64,000 nucleotides of DNA from positions 1 through 64,000 of the forward strand of contig JAFYSZ010000001.1 of NCBI GenBank assembly GCA_017559135.1, written 5' to 3'. The notes beneath the pieces were generated by a model, which had not been told where the DNA came from, did not search any database, and was given only the letters and a program-made list of their open reading frames with translations. How positions within the stretch are numbered: the first letter of the stretch is position 1; each line of letters opens with the position of its first letter. Shown here in pieces: positions 51,377 to 59,766 of this stretch. The position numbers and the translations under genes are program-made. The DNA is from Bacteroidales bacterium (GTDB taxonomy: Bacteria; Bacteroidota; Bacteroidia; Bacteroidales; P3).

Positions 51377-52195
51377 TTATTTTTTATGTGTTTTTCCAAG
51401 AAATCCTAAAATAAGTATTATTATTCCTATTAGAATAAAAGGTATGCTTAGGATTTGTCCCATATTTAAAATCATATTTGCTTCCCATGCTTCTTGCACT
51501 TCTTTCCAGTTCTCAATAATTAAGCGAGAAGTAAAAGCAAGTATTAGAAATAGCGAGAAAAGTCTTCCTGGAACAGGTTTTCTTTTGTTTTTTATATAAA
51601 CAAATAAAAGGATTATAAAGGTAAGGAAGTATGCTATTGCTTCGTATAATTGTGTTGGGTGTTTTGCTATGGTTTCTCCGTTTCTAACAAATATAAATCC
51701 CCAATTGCTATTTGTTGCTACTCCATAGATTTCGCTATTGCAAAGGTTTCCTAAACGAATAAATAATCCTGCTAAGGCAACTATTATTACAAGTCTGTCG
51801 AGTGTCCAAAACATTGTTAGTTTTGTTTTTCGTGAATATAACCATATTGCGATTATTATTCCTATTGCTCCTCCGTGAGATGCTAAGCCTTGATAGCCTA
51901 CAAATTTCCAGCCTTCGGGTGTTTGTGCTATTGGAAGAAACATTTCTGTTATGTGGTTTAGATAATAACTTGGTTCGTAGAAAAGGCAGTGCCCTAATCT
52001 TGCTCCAATCAATACTCCAAGAAATACATAGACTGATAGTTTGTCAAGGTATGATGTAGGAATGTTTTCTTTTTGAAAAACTACTTTTTGTAAGATTATG
52101 TATCCTGCTACAAAGGCTAAGGCAAATAAAAGAGAATACCATCTAACAAACCCAAAAAGCATTGGTTCAAAATCCCAAATTACGGCGTTTAACAT
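51377..52195 (-). CDS. lgt: prolipoprotein diacylglyceryl transferase
   Basis: 272 residues with seven or so membrane helices. Moves a diacylglyceryl group from phosphatidylglycerol to the lipobox Cys, the first step for the lipoproteins seen in this window. Signature motifs: VFLGVLIGARLGHCLFYEP, GLASHGGAIG, and RLGNLCNSEIYG, with the C-terminal ENWKEVQEAWE. A promoter is at 52219, divergent with thrS. Confidence 0.95.
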   Translation of the reverse strand: MLNAVIWDFEPMLFGFVRWYSLLFALAFVAGYIILQKVVFQKENIPTSYLDKLSVYVFLGVLIGARLGHCLFYEPSYYLNHITEMFLPIAQTPEGWKFVGYQGLASHGGAIGIIIAIWLYSRKTKLTMFWTLDRLVIIVALAGLFIRLGNLCNSEIYGVATNSNWGFIFVRNGETIAKHPTQLYEAIAYFLTFIILLFVYIKNKRKPVPGRLFSLFLILAFTSRLIIENWKEVQEAWEANMILNMGQILSIPFILIGIIILILGFLGKTHKK

Positions 52196-52218
52196 ATTAT
52201 TTTCTTTATTTTTTTCGG

Positions 52219-52226
52219 CAAAGATA
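52219..52226 (-). promoter_or_regulatory. -7 promoter element for lgt-gpmA
   Basis: TATCTTTG on the minus strand, 24 nt upstream of lgt and back to back with the thrS promoter. Confidence 0.65.
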
Positions 52227-52269
52227 CAACAAAAATACTCATACTTTGATTTATTTAGTAAAAAAGTTG

Positions 52270-52277
52270 TATCTTTG
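52270..52277 (+). promoter_or_regulatory. -7 promoter element for the thrS operon
   Basis: TATCTTTG, 27 nt upstream of the thrS start. Confidence 0.65.
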
Positions 52278-52303
52278 CAGCTTTGAAAAAAGAGTAAAAG
52301 ACT

Positions 52304-54238
52304 ATGATAAATATAAGTTTACCTGACGGAAGCGTAAAACAATTTGAACAAGGAGTAACTCCTTTTGATGTAGCAAAAAGCATAAGTGATGGTTTGGCAA
52401 GGGCTGTTATTAGTGCAAGCGTGAATGGTGAAATAGTTGAATTGAATAGAGCAATAAATAATGATTGTTCTTTGCGTTTGTTTACGTGGAATGACCAAGA
52501 GGGTAAGCATACTTTTTGGCATAGTTCTGCACACTTAATGGCTGCTGCTGTTTTGGAACTTTATCCTAATGCGAAATTCGGAATAGGTCCTGCGATTGAA
52601 AACGGATTTTATTACGATATAGATTTTGGTGATAAGGTTCTTTCAAGTGAAGATTTTCCAAAGATAGAAGCAAAGATGCAAGAGATTGCAAAGGCTGGCG
52701 TTGCTTTGGTTAGAAAAGAAGTGTCTAAGGCTGAGGCTTTGAAATTCTTTGGGGATAAAGGAGAGGTTTATAAAACAGAACTTATAGAAGAATTAGAAGA
52801 TGGTACAATTACATTCTATGAAAGTGGAAAATTCATAGATTTATGTAAAGGTCCTCACTTGGTTGATTTCTCTTCTATTAAAGCAATAAAAATACTTTCT
52901 TTGGCAGGTGCGTATTGGAGAGGAGATGAAAAAAGAAAACAATTAACAAGACTTTATGCTATCACATTCCCTAAAAAGAAAGAATTAGATGAATATCTTG
53001 CACTTTTAGAAGAAGCAAAGAAAAGAGATCATAGAAAACTTGGTAAAGAATTAGAACTCTTTGCTTTCTCTCAAAGCGTAGGACAAGGATTGCCTCTTTG
53101 GTTACCAAAAGGAACAGAACTTCGTCAAAGATTAGAAAACTTCTTAAAGAAAGTACAAAAAGATTACGGTTATCAACAAGTGATGACTCCTCATATTGGA
53201 GATGTAACTTTATATAAAACATCAGGACATTATCAAAAATATGGACAAGATTCTTTCCGTACAATCACAACTCCGTTTGAAGGGGAAGAGTACTTGCTAA
53301 AACCAATGAATTGTCCTCATCACGTTGAGATTTATAAACTAAAACCACATTCATACAAAGACTTACCGTTACGTTTAGCAGAATTTGGAACAGTTTATCG
53401 TTACGAACAATCAGGAGAATTACACGGTCTAACACGTGTTCGTTCTTTCACACAAGATGATGCTCATATATTCTGTACTGCTGAACAATTGAAAGATGAA
53501 TTTTGTAAAGTAATTGATATTGTTTTATATATATTCAAAACATTAAAGTTTGAAAACTTTACTGCTCAAATCTCACTAAGAGATCCTAATAACACTGAAA
53601 AGTATATTGGCTCTGATGAAGTTTGGGAAAAGGCTGAGAAAGCAATTATTGAGGCATCGGCTGAAAGAGGTTTACAAACTGTTACTGAAATAGGCGAAGC
53701 GGCTTTCTATGGTCCAAAACTTGACTTTATGGTTAAGGACGCAATAGGAAGAAAATGGCAATTAGGAACAATTCAAGTAGATTATAACTTGCCAGAACGC
53801 TTTGATTTGGAATATACAGGAGCAGATAATCAAAAACATCGCCCAATTATGATTCACCGTGCACCATTTGGTTCAATGGAAAGATTTGTAGCGGTTTTGA
53901 TTGAGCATACAGCAGGAATTTTCCCACTTTGGTTAACGCCTGAACAATTTATTATTCTTCCAATTTCAGAAAAATATGAAGAATATGCAAAAAAAGTATT
54001 ATCTTTGCTCGCTCGTTACGACCTAAGAGGAAGTATTGACGAAAGAAATGAAAAGACAGGTAAGAAAATTAGAGATGCAGAGTTGGCAAAAGTACCTTTT
54101 ATGCTTATTGTAGGAGAAAAAGAAGAGGCAGAAGGAACGGTTTCTGTTCGCCGTCATAAAGAGGGAGATCTTGGAACGATGAGTATTGAAGAGTTTGCAA
54201 ATAAAGTAAATCAATTAGTTAAAGAAGAATTAGAATAA
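52304..54238 (+). CDS. thrS: threonyl-tRNA synthetase
   Basis: 644 residues, full length: N-terminal TGS domain ([21 protein letters not shown]), editing domain with the HxxxH motif ([11 protein letters not shown]), class II core with [10 protein letters not shown] and [20 protein letters not shown], and C-terminal anticodon domain. First gene of thrS-infC-rpmI-rplT-rplS, a common arrangement in bacteria. Confidence 0.97.
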   Translation: MINISLPDGSVKQFEQGVTPFDVAKSISDGLARAVISASVNGEIVELNRAINNDCSLRLFTWNDQEGKHTFWHSSAHLMAAAVLELYPNAKFGIGPAIENGFYYDIDFGDKVLSSEDFPKIEAKMQEIAKAGVALVRKEVSKAEALKFFGDKGEVYKTELIEELEDGTITFYESGKFIDLCKGPHLVDFSSIKAIKILSLAGAYWRGDEKRKQLTRLYAITFPKKKELDEYLALLEEAKKRDHRKLGKELELFAFSQSVGQGLPLWLPKGTELRQRLENFLKKVQKDYGYQQVMTPHIGDVTLYKTSGHYQKYGQDSFRTITTPFEGEEYLLKPMNCPHHVEIYKLKPHSYKDLPLRLAEFGTVYRYEQSGELHGLTRVRSFTQDDAHIFCTAEQLKDEFCKVIDIVLYIFKTLKFENFTAQISLRDPNNTEKYIGSDEVWEKAEKAIIEASAERGLQTVTEIGEAAFYGPKLDFMVKDAIGRKWQLGTIQVDYNLPERFDLEYTGADNQKHRPIMIHRAPFGSMERFVAVLIEHTAGIFPLWLTPEQFIILPISEKYEEYAKKVLSLLARYDLRGSIDERNEKTGKKIRDAELAKVPFMLIVGEKEEAEGTVSVRRHKEGDLGTMSIEEFANKVNQLVKEELE

Positions 54239-54270
54239 AATTAAATAAATTATAGTATAAACAAAACAAT

Positions 54271-54276
54271 AGGAGG
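54271..54276 (+). promoter_or_regulatory. strong Shine-Dalgarno of infC
   Basis: AGGAGG, a full match to the 16S 3' end and rare in this window. It sits 5 nt before ATC 54282 and 8 nt before ATA 54285, and decides the start of infC. Confidence 0.85.
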
Positions 54277-54281
54277 AACGC

Positions 54282-54836
54282 ATCATAGCAGCACCACAAC
54301 AATTCTCAAAAGGTAAAGGACCACAAAAAAAAGAAGAACAACATAGGATAAATGACAGAATAGACGCTCCTATGGTAAGAGTGGTCGGTGATAACATAGA
54401 AACGGGCATTTATAGCATTAAAGAAGCCCTTAATATGGCAGATGAAATGGGGTTAGATTTGGTAGAAATCTCTCCAAACGCAAACCCACCAGTTTGTAAA
54501 TTAGTGGATTATCAAAAACTACTTTACGAACAAAAGAAAAAACAAAAAGAAATTAAAGCAAAATCTGCAAAAATCGTAGTAAAAGAAATACGATTAGGGC
54601 CTCAGACAGATGAGCACGATTTTAATTTTAAACTAAAACACGCTATAAAATTCCTACAAGAAGGAAATAAAGTGAAGGTTGATGTGTTTTTCCGCGGAAG
54701 AACAATTGTTTATAAAGAACAAGGCGAAACACAACTATTGAAGTTCGCAGAAGCTTTGTTTGAGTATGGTAAACCTGAAATGATGCCGAAGTTAGAGGGT
54801 AAGAGAATGATAATGATAATTGCCCCTAAAAAATAA
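54282..54836 (+). CDS. infC: translation initiation factor IF-3 (non-canonical start)
   Basis: 184 residues if translation begins at ATC 54282 (ATA 54285 is the alternative). IF-3 binds the 30S subunit and proofreads the start codon. The conserved N-terminal [16 protein letters not shown] begins upstream of the first in-frame ATG (54372), and no ATG, GTG or TTG lies between the stop codon at 54270 and that ATG. A strong AGGAGG is correctly spaced from ATC/ATA. In other bacteria infC uses AUU or similar, which lets IF-3 repress its own translation; the same logic is likely here. Confidence 0.9.
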   Translation: MIAAPQQFSKGKGPQKKEEQHRINDRIDAPMVRVVGDNIETGIYSIKEALNMADEMGLDLVEISPNANPPVCKLVDYQKLLYEQKKKQKEIKAKSAKIVVKEIRLGPQTDEHDFNFKLKHAIKFLQEGNKVKVDVFFRGRTIVYKEQGETQLLKFAEALFEYGKPEMMPKLEGKRMIMIIAPKK

Positions 54837-54889
54837 AAGGAAAAATAACAATAAGAATAAATTATAAACAATTAAAAAAAGGACGTAAG

Positions 54890-55078
54890 ATGCCAAAAAT
54901 GAAAACCAAATCTGCTGCTAAAAAGAGATTTTCAGTAACAGGTTCAGGAAGGATTAAAAGAAAGCACGCTTATCACAGCCACATTCTTACTAAAAAATCT
55001 ATAAAAAGAAAAAGAATATTGGCAAGTACTTCTGTACTAAGCGGAGCAGACGAACCAAGAATAAGAGAAATGATTTAA
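54890..55078 (+). CDS. rpmI: ribosomal protein L35
   Basis: 62 residues with the L35 signature [19 protein letters not shown] and a basic [15 protein letters not shown]. Preceded by AAAGGACG as ribosome site. Second ribosomal gene of the infC operon. Confidence 0.96.
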   Translation: MPKMKTKSAAKKRFSVTGSGRIKRKHAYHSHILTKKSIKRKRILASTSVLSGADEPRIREMI

Positions 55079-55119
55079 TCTTATTTTGAAAGAGTCAAAA
55101 AATTTTAATCTTTACAATT

Positions 55120-55181
55120 AAAGGAGTTATTAACCATTGTATTTAGCCAAAACAAGAGTTTTCAAGAAAGAAAACCGCTAA
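55120..55181 (+). other. possible 14-codon leader ORF before rplT
   Basis: AAAGGAG (55120-55126) has no annotated gene at proper distance. A TTG at 55137 opens MYLAKTRVFKKENR, ending TAA at 55181, 22 nt before rplT. It may be a leader peptide, part of an L20-responsive mRNA structure, or chance. Confidence 0.25.
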
Positions 55182-55203
55182 TACGAAAAAAAATTAAAAA
55201 ATT

Positions 55204-55551
55204 ATGCCAAGAGCAGTCAATGCAGTAGCGTCAAGAGCACGCAGAAAAAAAATCCTTAACCGTACAAAAGGTTATTGGGGAAGAGGTAAAAACGTTTGGA
55301 CCGTAGCAAAAAATAAATGGGAAAAAGGTCAAACATACGCTTACCGTGATAGAAAAAATAAAAAGAGAGAATTTAGAGCTTTGTGGATAAATCGTATCAA
55401 CGCAGCTTGCCGTTTGAACGATATATCTTATTCTGTATTTATGGGATTGTTGCACAAAAATAACATAGAACTTAACCGTAAAGTGTTAGCAGACTTAGCC
55501 CTAAATAATCCAGAAGCTTTCAAAGCTGTTGTTAATCAAGTAAAGAAGTAA
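55204..55551 (+). CDS. rplT: ribosomal protein L20
   Basis: 115 residues, normal length: [36 protein letters not shown], and [18 protein letters not shown]. Binds 23S rRNA early in 50S assembly. In other bacteria L20 represses rpmI-rplT by binding the mRNA; the 125-nt gap after rpmI could hold such a site, but I cannot show it. Confidence 0.96.
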   Translation: MPRAVNAVASRARRKKILNRTKGYWGRGKNVWTVAKNKWEKGQTYAYRDRKNKKREFRALWINRINAACRLNDISYSVFMGLLHKNNIELNRKVLADLALNNPEAFKAVVNQVKK

Positions 55552-55581
55552 ATTGTATAATCGCATAAAGGAGTAAAGAAA

Positions 55582-55935
55582 ATGGGTAAACCAGAATTGA
55601 TGAAATATGTGGATAGTTTAACAGAAGTTAAAGAATATCCAGAGTTCAAAGCAGGAGACACAATCTCTGTATCTTACAAAATTAAAGAAGGTAACAAAGA
55701 ACGTATTCAAACATTCCAAGGTGTGGTTTTACAACGTTCAGGAAGCGGTACAACAGAAACATTCACAGTTAGAAAAATATCAAGTGGAGTAGGAGTAGAA
55801 AGAATATTCCCTATAACTTCTCCATTTATTGAATCTATCGTTGTGAACAAACGCGGAGTTGTTCGCCGTGCAAGAATCTTCTATTTGAGAGGACTTACAG
55901 GAAAGAAAGCAAGAATCAAAGAAAAAAGATTCTAA
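55582..55935 (+). CDS. rplS: ribosomal protein L19
   Basis: 117 residues, with [49 protein letters not shown] and C-terminal [20 protein letters not shown]. An AAAGGAG ribosome site precedes it. Last gene of the thrS-infC operon; rplS is more often with trmD, so its place here is slightly unusual. Confidence 0.96.
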   Translation: MGKPELMKYVDSLTEVKEYPEFKAGDTISVSYKIKEGNKERIQTFQGVVLQRSGSGTTETFTVRKISSGVGVERIFPITSPFIESIVVNKRGVVRRARIFYLRGLTGKKARIKEKRF

Positions 55936-55965
55936 GAAAAGAGAAAATAAAACATTCTTATTGTT

Positions 55966-56004
55966 ATATAAAAAAGGGATTGCAAAAATGCAGTCTCTTT
56001 TTTT
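55966..56004 (+). terminator. terminator of the thrS-rplS operon
   Basis: The hairpin AGGGATTGCA / TGCAGTCTCT, with G-T pairing, is followed by a T run. Confidence 0.65.
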
Positions 56005-56049
56005 GTTTTTAATTATTATGTGCAAACGTGCTTTGGGCACAAACAACTT

Positions 56050-56440
56050 GTAACATCAGCAAACGAAGTAGCAGTAAAAACATATAATAATACCACTGCA
56101 ACATCTACCGAAATTCCTTCAACAAAAACTCTTACTGTTCCTTTTGGTGCAAGTGGTTATACTTCTAATTGGGGGAAATACTGATTGGGCAAAGACAAAT
56201 TACCTAATTCAAGAAGGAGAAACAAAAACACTAACAACACACACAGACGGCGGAAATTGGTTAGCATTATCAAATCCTTATACCTTTAAACTTGACGTAA
56301 GTAGTTTTCTAAGTGAACACGGTGATATAAAAGGTTGAGTTGTTTATCGTTTCAACGGCACAACTTGGGACGATATTACAGAAGGCGAACATAGCGTTTC
56401 TTTCTCTAAGTTTTACAGATACAGTGGAGCAAAAGCAAAA
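56050..56440 (+). pseudogene. decayed fragment of a surface-protein gene
   Basis: A coding-like stretch without start or conserved ends. Frame 1 reads LVTSANEVAVKTYNNTTAT to ASGYTSNWG. At a GGGGG run (56171-56175) the frame shifts and continues NTDWAKTNYLIQEGETKTL to SSFLSEHGDIKG. A TGA (56336-56338, probably from TGG) then interrupts, and the same frame goes on VVYRFNGTTWDDITEGEHS. Composition and repeats suggest the C-terminal part of a secreted beta-rich protein. It fills most of 55936-56495, with terminators on both sides. Confidence 0.7.
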
Positions 56441-56441
56441 A

Positions 56442-56480
56442 AAGAGCAACGACTAAAATTAGCCGTTGCTCTTTTTTTGT
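56442..56480. terminator. bidirectional terminator
   Basis: The hairpin AAAGAGCAACG / CGTTGCTCTTT, with A and T runs, lies after the pseudogene and before the 3' end of the leftward outer-membrane gene. Confidence 0.75.
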
Positions 56481-56495
56481 TTGAAATAAATATTC

Positions 56496-56945
56496 TTAGA
56501 ATAAGTATTTAATTCCGAATGCGAATCCTTTTGCGTAGAAAGTAGTTTGTGGAAGGATTTCAAATGCTGGTCTATAATCCAAAGACAATGCCAAAGGAAC
56601 ACCAGGTATTTGCCATTCAACTCCAACTATACCTTCGATGTCAAGACCGAATCCCATATCGTGCTCAGGAGTAGCTTTCCAAGTTCCAAGTCCTGCTCCA
56701 ACTCCATAATATAAAGTGAAATTGTGTCCAAGATTGTGATTCCATTCATACAATCCTGCAACTTGGAATCCAGAATTGTGTAAATGTCCACGGAAATCAA
56801 GAGCGTTTCCACCCATGTATTTCTTTACTTGAATACCGTAGTCAATTCCTCCGATAAGACCTACGCCCCAATTTTGAGCTTTTGCATTTGATAAAGGCAA
56901 TATAGTCATTAGAGCTACAACTGCCATAAACATTAATTTTTTCAT
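56496..56945 (-). CDS. small outer-membrane beta-barrel protein
   Basis: 149 residues. A signal peptide (LMFMAVVALMTILPLSNAKAQ) is followed by eight-strand-type barrel segments (WGVGLIGGIDYGIQVKKY, FTLYYGVGAGLGTW, LDIEGIVGVEWQIPGVPLAL), ending in FAFGIKYLF with C-terminal Phe, the outer-membrane insertion signal. Function unknown. Its promoter is at 56981. Confidence 0.75.
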   Translation of the reverse strand: MKKLMFMAVVALMTILPLSNAKAQNWGVGLIGGIDYGIQVKKYMGGNALDFRGHLHNSGFQVAGLYEWNHNLGHNFTLYYGVGAGLGTWKATPEHDMGFGLDIEGIVGVEWQIPGVPLALSLDYRPAFEILPQTTFYAKGFAFGIKYLF

Positions 56946-56980
56946 GTCAATAAATTTTAGTTAATAAATAAATTCTATTG

Positions 56981-56988
56981 CAAATTTA
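56981..56988 (-). promoter_or_regulatory. -7 promoter element for the outer-membrane gene
   Basis: TAAATTTG on the minus strand, 35 nt upstream of the start. Confidence 0.6.
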
Positions 56989-57024
56989 TAAAAAAAATAT
57001 TAACTCTGCAAGAAATAAAAAGAA

Positions 57025-57058
57025 AAAAGGCATAAACAAAATTTTGTTTACACCTTTT
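57025..57058 (-). terminator. terminator of the coiled-coil lipoprotein gene
   Basis: The inverted repeat AAAAGGCATAAACAAAA / TTTTGTTTACACCTTTT has one mismatched pair. A T-rich tract follows on the minus strand. Confidence 0.65.
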
Positions 57059-57086
57059 GAAACGTATTATGTTATTTAGTTTGTTT

Positions 57087-57956
57087 TTAGTCAAGTTCTA
57101 TTACAAGGAATTTACTTTTTTGCCAGAATAATGAAGGATTTGTTATTACAAGTCTTGTAGGACGTTTTTCATCTGGTTCCAATCTGTAAGATTCGCTTGG
57201 GTGAGAAGTAAGGATTTTTATTTTTGTTCCGTGAAGTCTAATTTCTGGAACTCTTCTTATGTCGATTTTTGTGTAATTTGCAAGTTCAGAATCGCTACTT
57301 GTAACACTACGTTTTCCTATTCCAAGGAATCCACCTTTTCTATTGATAATTCCTTTGTCAAGAAGTTCTTTTCTTTCTCCTATTATGTAGTAAGCAGTAT
57401 TTTTTTCTTCTTCTATTTTAAGGATTCTTTCATCTTTGTCTTGATTTTGTTTGTTCAACTCGTCTAAGTTGCGGTTTAGGTTTTCGATAACTATTTTATG
57501 TTTTTGCAACTCGGTTGTTAATAATTGAATTTCTTCTTCTTGTTCAGAAATACGAGTTTGAAGTTTTTCTATAAAGGCAGTTAATTCCTTGTTAGAGTTC
57601 TTTTGTTTTCTTAGTTGAGCGTTTAGATTATTAATTTTTTGTTTTTGCTCTGCTAATAAGTCGTTAATGTCTTGGATTTGCGAAGTAATTTTTGTTCTTG
57701 TATCAACACTTACTTCTCCTGTTTTGTCTTTTATTTTTGAAACATCAGCATATTTTGAAGTAACAATAGAAAGACTTTCTTCAATCTCATTTAATTGTTG
57801 AAATAACATCTCTACTTCTGCGTTTTTAGCCGAAAGTGCTGCTTCAACTGAATCTCTCAATTCTTTTTCTATTAAAAGTTCTTTTTCTTTTTTGCTATTA
57901 CAAGCACCTGCCAAGATTAAAACAAGTCCTGCAATCAATAAATAATTCTTCTTCAT
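57087..57956 (-). CDS. coiled-coil lipoprotein, unknown function
   Basis: 289 residues. A lipoprotein signal (LIAGLVLILAGAC) is followed by a long coiled coil (about residues 25-190, e.g. LTAFIEKLQTRISEQEEEIQ). A C-terminal globular part has GERKELLDKGIINRKGGFLG, KIDIRRVPEIRLHG and SHPSESYRLE. This last part recurs in Bacteroidota envelope proteins, but I know no role. Probably anchored to a membrane facing the periplasm. Confidence 0.7.
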   Translation of the reverse strand: MKKNYLLIAGLVLILAGACNSKKEKELLIEKELRDSVEAALSAKNAEVEMLFQQLNEIEESLSIVTSKYADVSKIKDKTGEVSVDTRTKITSQIQDINDLLAEQKQKINNLNAQLRKQKNSNKELTAFIEKLQTRISEQEEEIQLLTTELQKHKIVIENLNRNLDELNKQNQDKDERILKIEEEKNTAYYIIGERKELLDKGIINRKGGFLGIGKRSVTSSDSELANYTKIDIRRVPEIRLHGTKIKILTSHPSESYRLEPDEKRPTRLVITNPSLFWQKSKFLVIELD

Positions 57957-58011
57957 AATTATACTTTAATTTATTTAAGGTTAAAAATTTCTTTGTTACA
58001 AAATAAAATTA

Positions 58012-58019
58012 TACTTTTG
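58012..58019 (+). promoter_or_regulatory. -7 promoter element for the thi operon
   Basis: TACTTTTG about 40 nt upstream of the riboswitch. TTTG at 57992-57995 is a possible -33 box. Confidence 0.6.
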
Positions 58020-58060
58020 CACTATCAAATAAACGAAAGAGTTATTATTTTATTGTATTA

Positions 58061-58143
58061 AAGATTTGGGGGTGCTTACTTTTTGTAGGCTGAGATTATA
58101 CCCTTTGACCGGTCTGATAATGCAGACAGGGGAAAATATCTTC
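58061..58143 (+). promoter_or_regulatory. TPP riboswitch (THI element)
   Basis: Conserved core in order: GGGGTGC (58068-58074), GGCTGAGATTATACCC (58088-58103), GTCTGATAATGCAGAC hairpin, then AGGGGAAA. The P1 ends AAGATTT (58061-58067) and AAATATCTT close the structure. It senses thiamine pyrophosphate and lowers expression of the thi genes that follow. Confidence 0.92.
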
Positions 58144-58152
58144 TTTGGAAGT

Positions 58153-58183
58153 ACACTCTCAAATCCTAAAAAAAAGAGAGTGT
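58153..58183 (+). promoter_or_regulatory. hairpin abutting the thiD start codon
   Basis: A perfect 8-bp stem, ACACTCTC / GAGAGTGT, ending 1 nt before the ATG at 58185. Without a T run, it fits better as a translation-blocking expression platform for the riboswitch than as a terminator. Confidence 0.65.
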
Positions 58184-58184
58184 A

Positions 58185-59036
58185 ATGATTAGAAAAAAAC
58201 AAATTATTCCTATTTTAACTATCGCAGGCTCAGATTCTTGCGGTGGAGCGGGCATTCAAGCAGATTTAAAGACAATTTCTTCCTTAGGATTGTTTGCTTG
58301 CAGTTGCATAACCGCTGTTACGGCTCAAAATACCTTAGGGGTAAGAGAAATTTTTCCTTTAAAAAAATCTTTAATTCGCAATCAAATTGATGCAATTTTA
58401 GAAGATTTACCTGTAAAAGCCATAAAAATTGGTATGCTTTTTGATTGCGAAATCATAAAAGAAGTATCCGAAACTCTAAGGCATCATAAATTTCAAGGAA
58501 GCATTGTTTTAGACCCTGTAATGATTGCAACAAGCGGCAGTAACCTACTTTTAGACTCAGCAAAGCAAGCAATGATAGAAAATCTCTTTCCTTTGGTAGA
58601 TATTATTACGCCAAATCTTTTTGAGGCTTGCACTTTGGCAGGAGTAGAAAGTATAAATAACCTCTCACAGCAAAGAGAAGTAGCCGCCCTTATTCAAGAA
58701 AAATTAAAAACCAAAAGAGTACTGATAAAAGGAGGACATTTCCAAGAAGAATACTGTACAGATATACTTTTGGATAGCGACAAAAATTTCTACGAATACC
58801 AAAGCAAAAGAATAGATAGCCAAAATACTCACGGCACAGGCTGCTCTCTTTCCTCGGCTCTTGCTTGCTATCTTGCCTTAGGCTATGATTACAAAACCTC
58901 TGTGCAAAGAGCAAAAGAATATGTCTATTCGGCAATAGAACATTCAAAAGATATTTTTTCAGGAAAAGGAAACGGAAGTTTAAATCATTTTTTTAACCCA
59001 CAAAAACAAATATTTGATGAAACTAATTGTGAATAA
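58185..59036 (+). CDS. thiD: hydroxymethylpyrimidine/phosphomethylpyrimidine kinase
   Basis: 283 residues. Phosphorylates HMP and HMP-P to HMP-PP for thiamine. Ribokinase-family motifs: LTIAGSDSCGGAGIQADLKT at the N-terminus, VLDPVMIATSG in the middle, and the anion hole/catalytic NTHGTGCSLSSALAC near 218. First gene after the riboswitch; overlaps thiS. Confidence 0.95.
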   Translation: MIRKKQIIPILTIAGSDSCGGAGIQADLKTISSLGLFACSCITAVTAQNTLGVREIFPLKKSLIRNQIDAILEDLPVKAIKIGMLFDCEIIKEVSETLRHHKFQGSIVLDPVMIATSGSNLLLDSAKQAMIENLFPLVDIITPNLFEACTLAGVESINNLSQQREVAALIQEKLKTKRVLIKGGHFQEEYCTDILLDSDKNFYEYQSKRIDSQNTHGTGCSLSSALACYLALGYDYKTSVQRAKEYVYSAIEHSKDIFSGKGNGSLNHFFNPQKQIFDETNCE

Positions 59037-59217
59037 AAAACCAATAGAGATTGAAAACACAATCAATATCTATCAATTATTAGAATTATTGAATGTAAAT
59101 CCAAATCATTGTGCCGTTGCGGTAGGAAATAAAGTCATAAAAAAATCGCAATGGAGCCAAACGCAACTAAACAATGACGATGAAATAACAATAATAAATG
59201 CAACATGTGGAGGTTGA
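59017..59217 (+). CDS. thiS: thiamine biosynthesis sulfur carrier ThiS
   Basis: 66 residues ending in the required Gly-Gly (INATCGG), which is adenylated and thiocarboxylated to donate sulfur to the thiazole ring. Ubiquitin-like fold (LIVNKKPIEIENTINIYQLL). I start it at ATG 59017, one codon after an in-frame TTG. It overlaps thiD by 20 nt and the next gene by 13 nt. Confidence 0.93.
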   Translation: MKLIVNKKPIEIENTINIYQLLELLNVNPNHCAVAVGNKVIKKSQWSQTQLNNDDEITIINATCGG

Positions 59218-59765
59218 TAGGCATAACACTTCCGCAATACGAAGACTCAAAAGCGGAAAAGCAAATAATAATTTCACTGCTTGAAAGCAAAAAAATAGAA
59301 TACTTTCATATTCGTAAGCCGGATTTCTCTTTTGAGCAAATGTCAGATTGGTTAAAGGATTTACCTCTTGAAATAAGAAAACGCCTTTGCCTACATGACT
59401 GCATAGAATTAGCAAAAGAATTTCAAATAGGAGGAGTGCATCTCAATGCTCGCAACAATTACACAATTCCTTCGGGCTATGAGGGAAGAATAAGTGTGAG
59501 TTGTCATTCTCTTTCGGAGATTAAGCAGTGGAAAACAAAGACCGACTATCTTTTCCTTTCGCCTATATATAATAGTATAAGCAAAAAAGGATATGAAGCA
59601 AGGTTTACAAAAGAAGAATTAAAAAAAGCCGTAAAAGAAGGCTTAATTGATGAAAATGTCTTTGCACTTTCGGGAATTGAACCAAGCAAATTCCCCGAAT
59701 TAAAAGAGATTGGCTTTTCTGCGGCAGCAATTATGGGATTTATTTGGCAGACAAATAACTTTTAA
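59205..59765 (+). CDS. TenI/ThiE-like protein
   Basis: 186 residues of the TIM-barrel thiamine phosphate synthase superfamily: YFHIRKPDFSFEQM, RLCLHDCIELAKEFQIGGVHL, VSCHSLSEIKQ, YLFLSPIYNSISKKGY and ALSGIEPSKF. It lacks several residues that ThiE uses for HMP-PP binding and is shorter. It is probably TenI-like (thiazole tautomerase) or a diverged second synthase. It is followed directly by a full ThiE. Confidence 0.8.
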   Translation: MWRLIGITLPQYEDSKAEKQIIISLLESKKIEYFHIRKPDFSFEQMSDWLKDLPLEIRKRLCLHDCIELAKEFQIGGVHLNARNNYTIPSGYEGRISVSCHSLSEIKQWKTKTDYLFLSPIYNSISKKGYEARFTKEELKKAVKEGLIDENVFALSGIEPSKFPELKEIGFSAAAIMGFIWQTNNF

Positions 59766-59766
59766 A

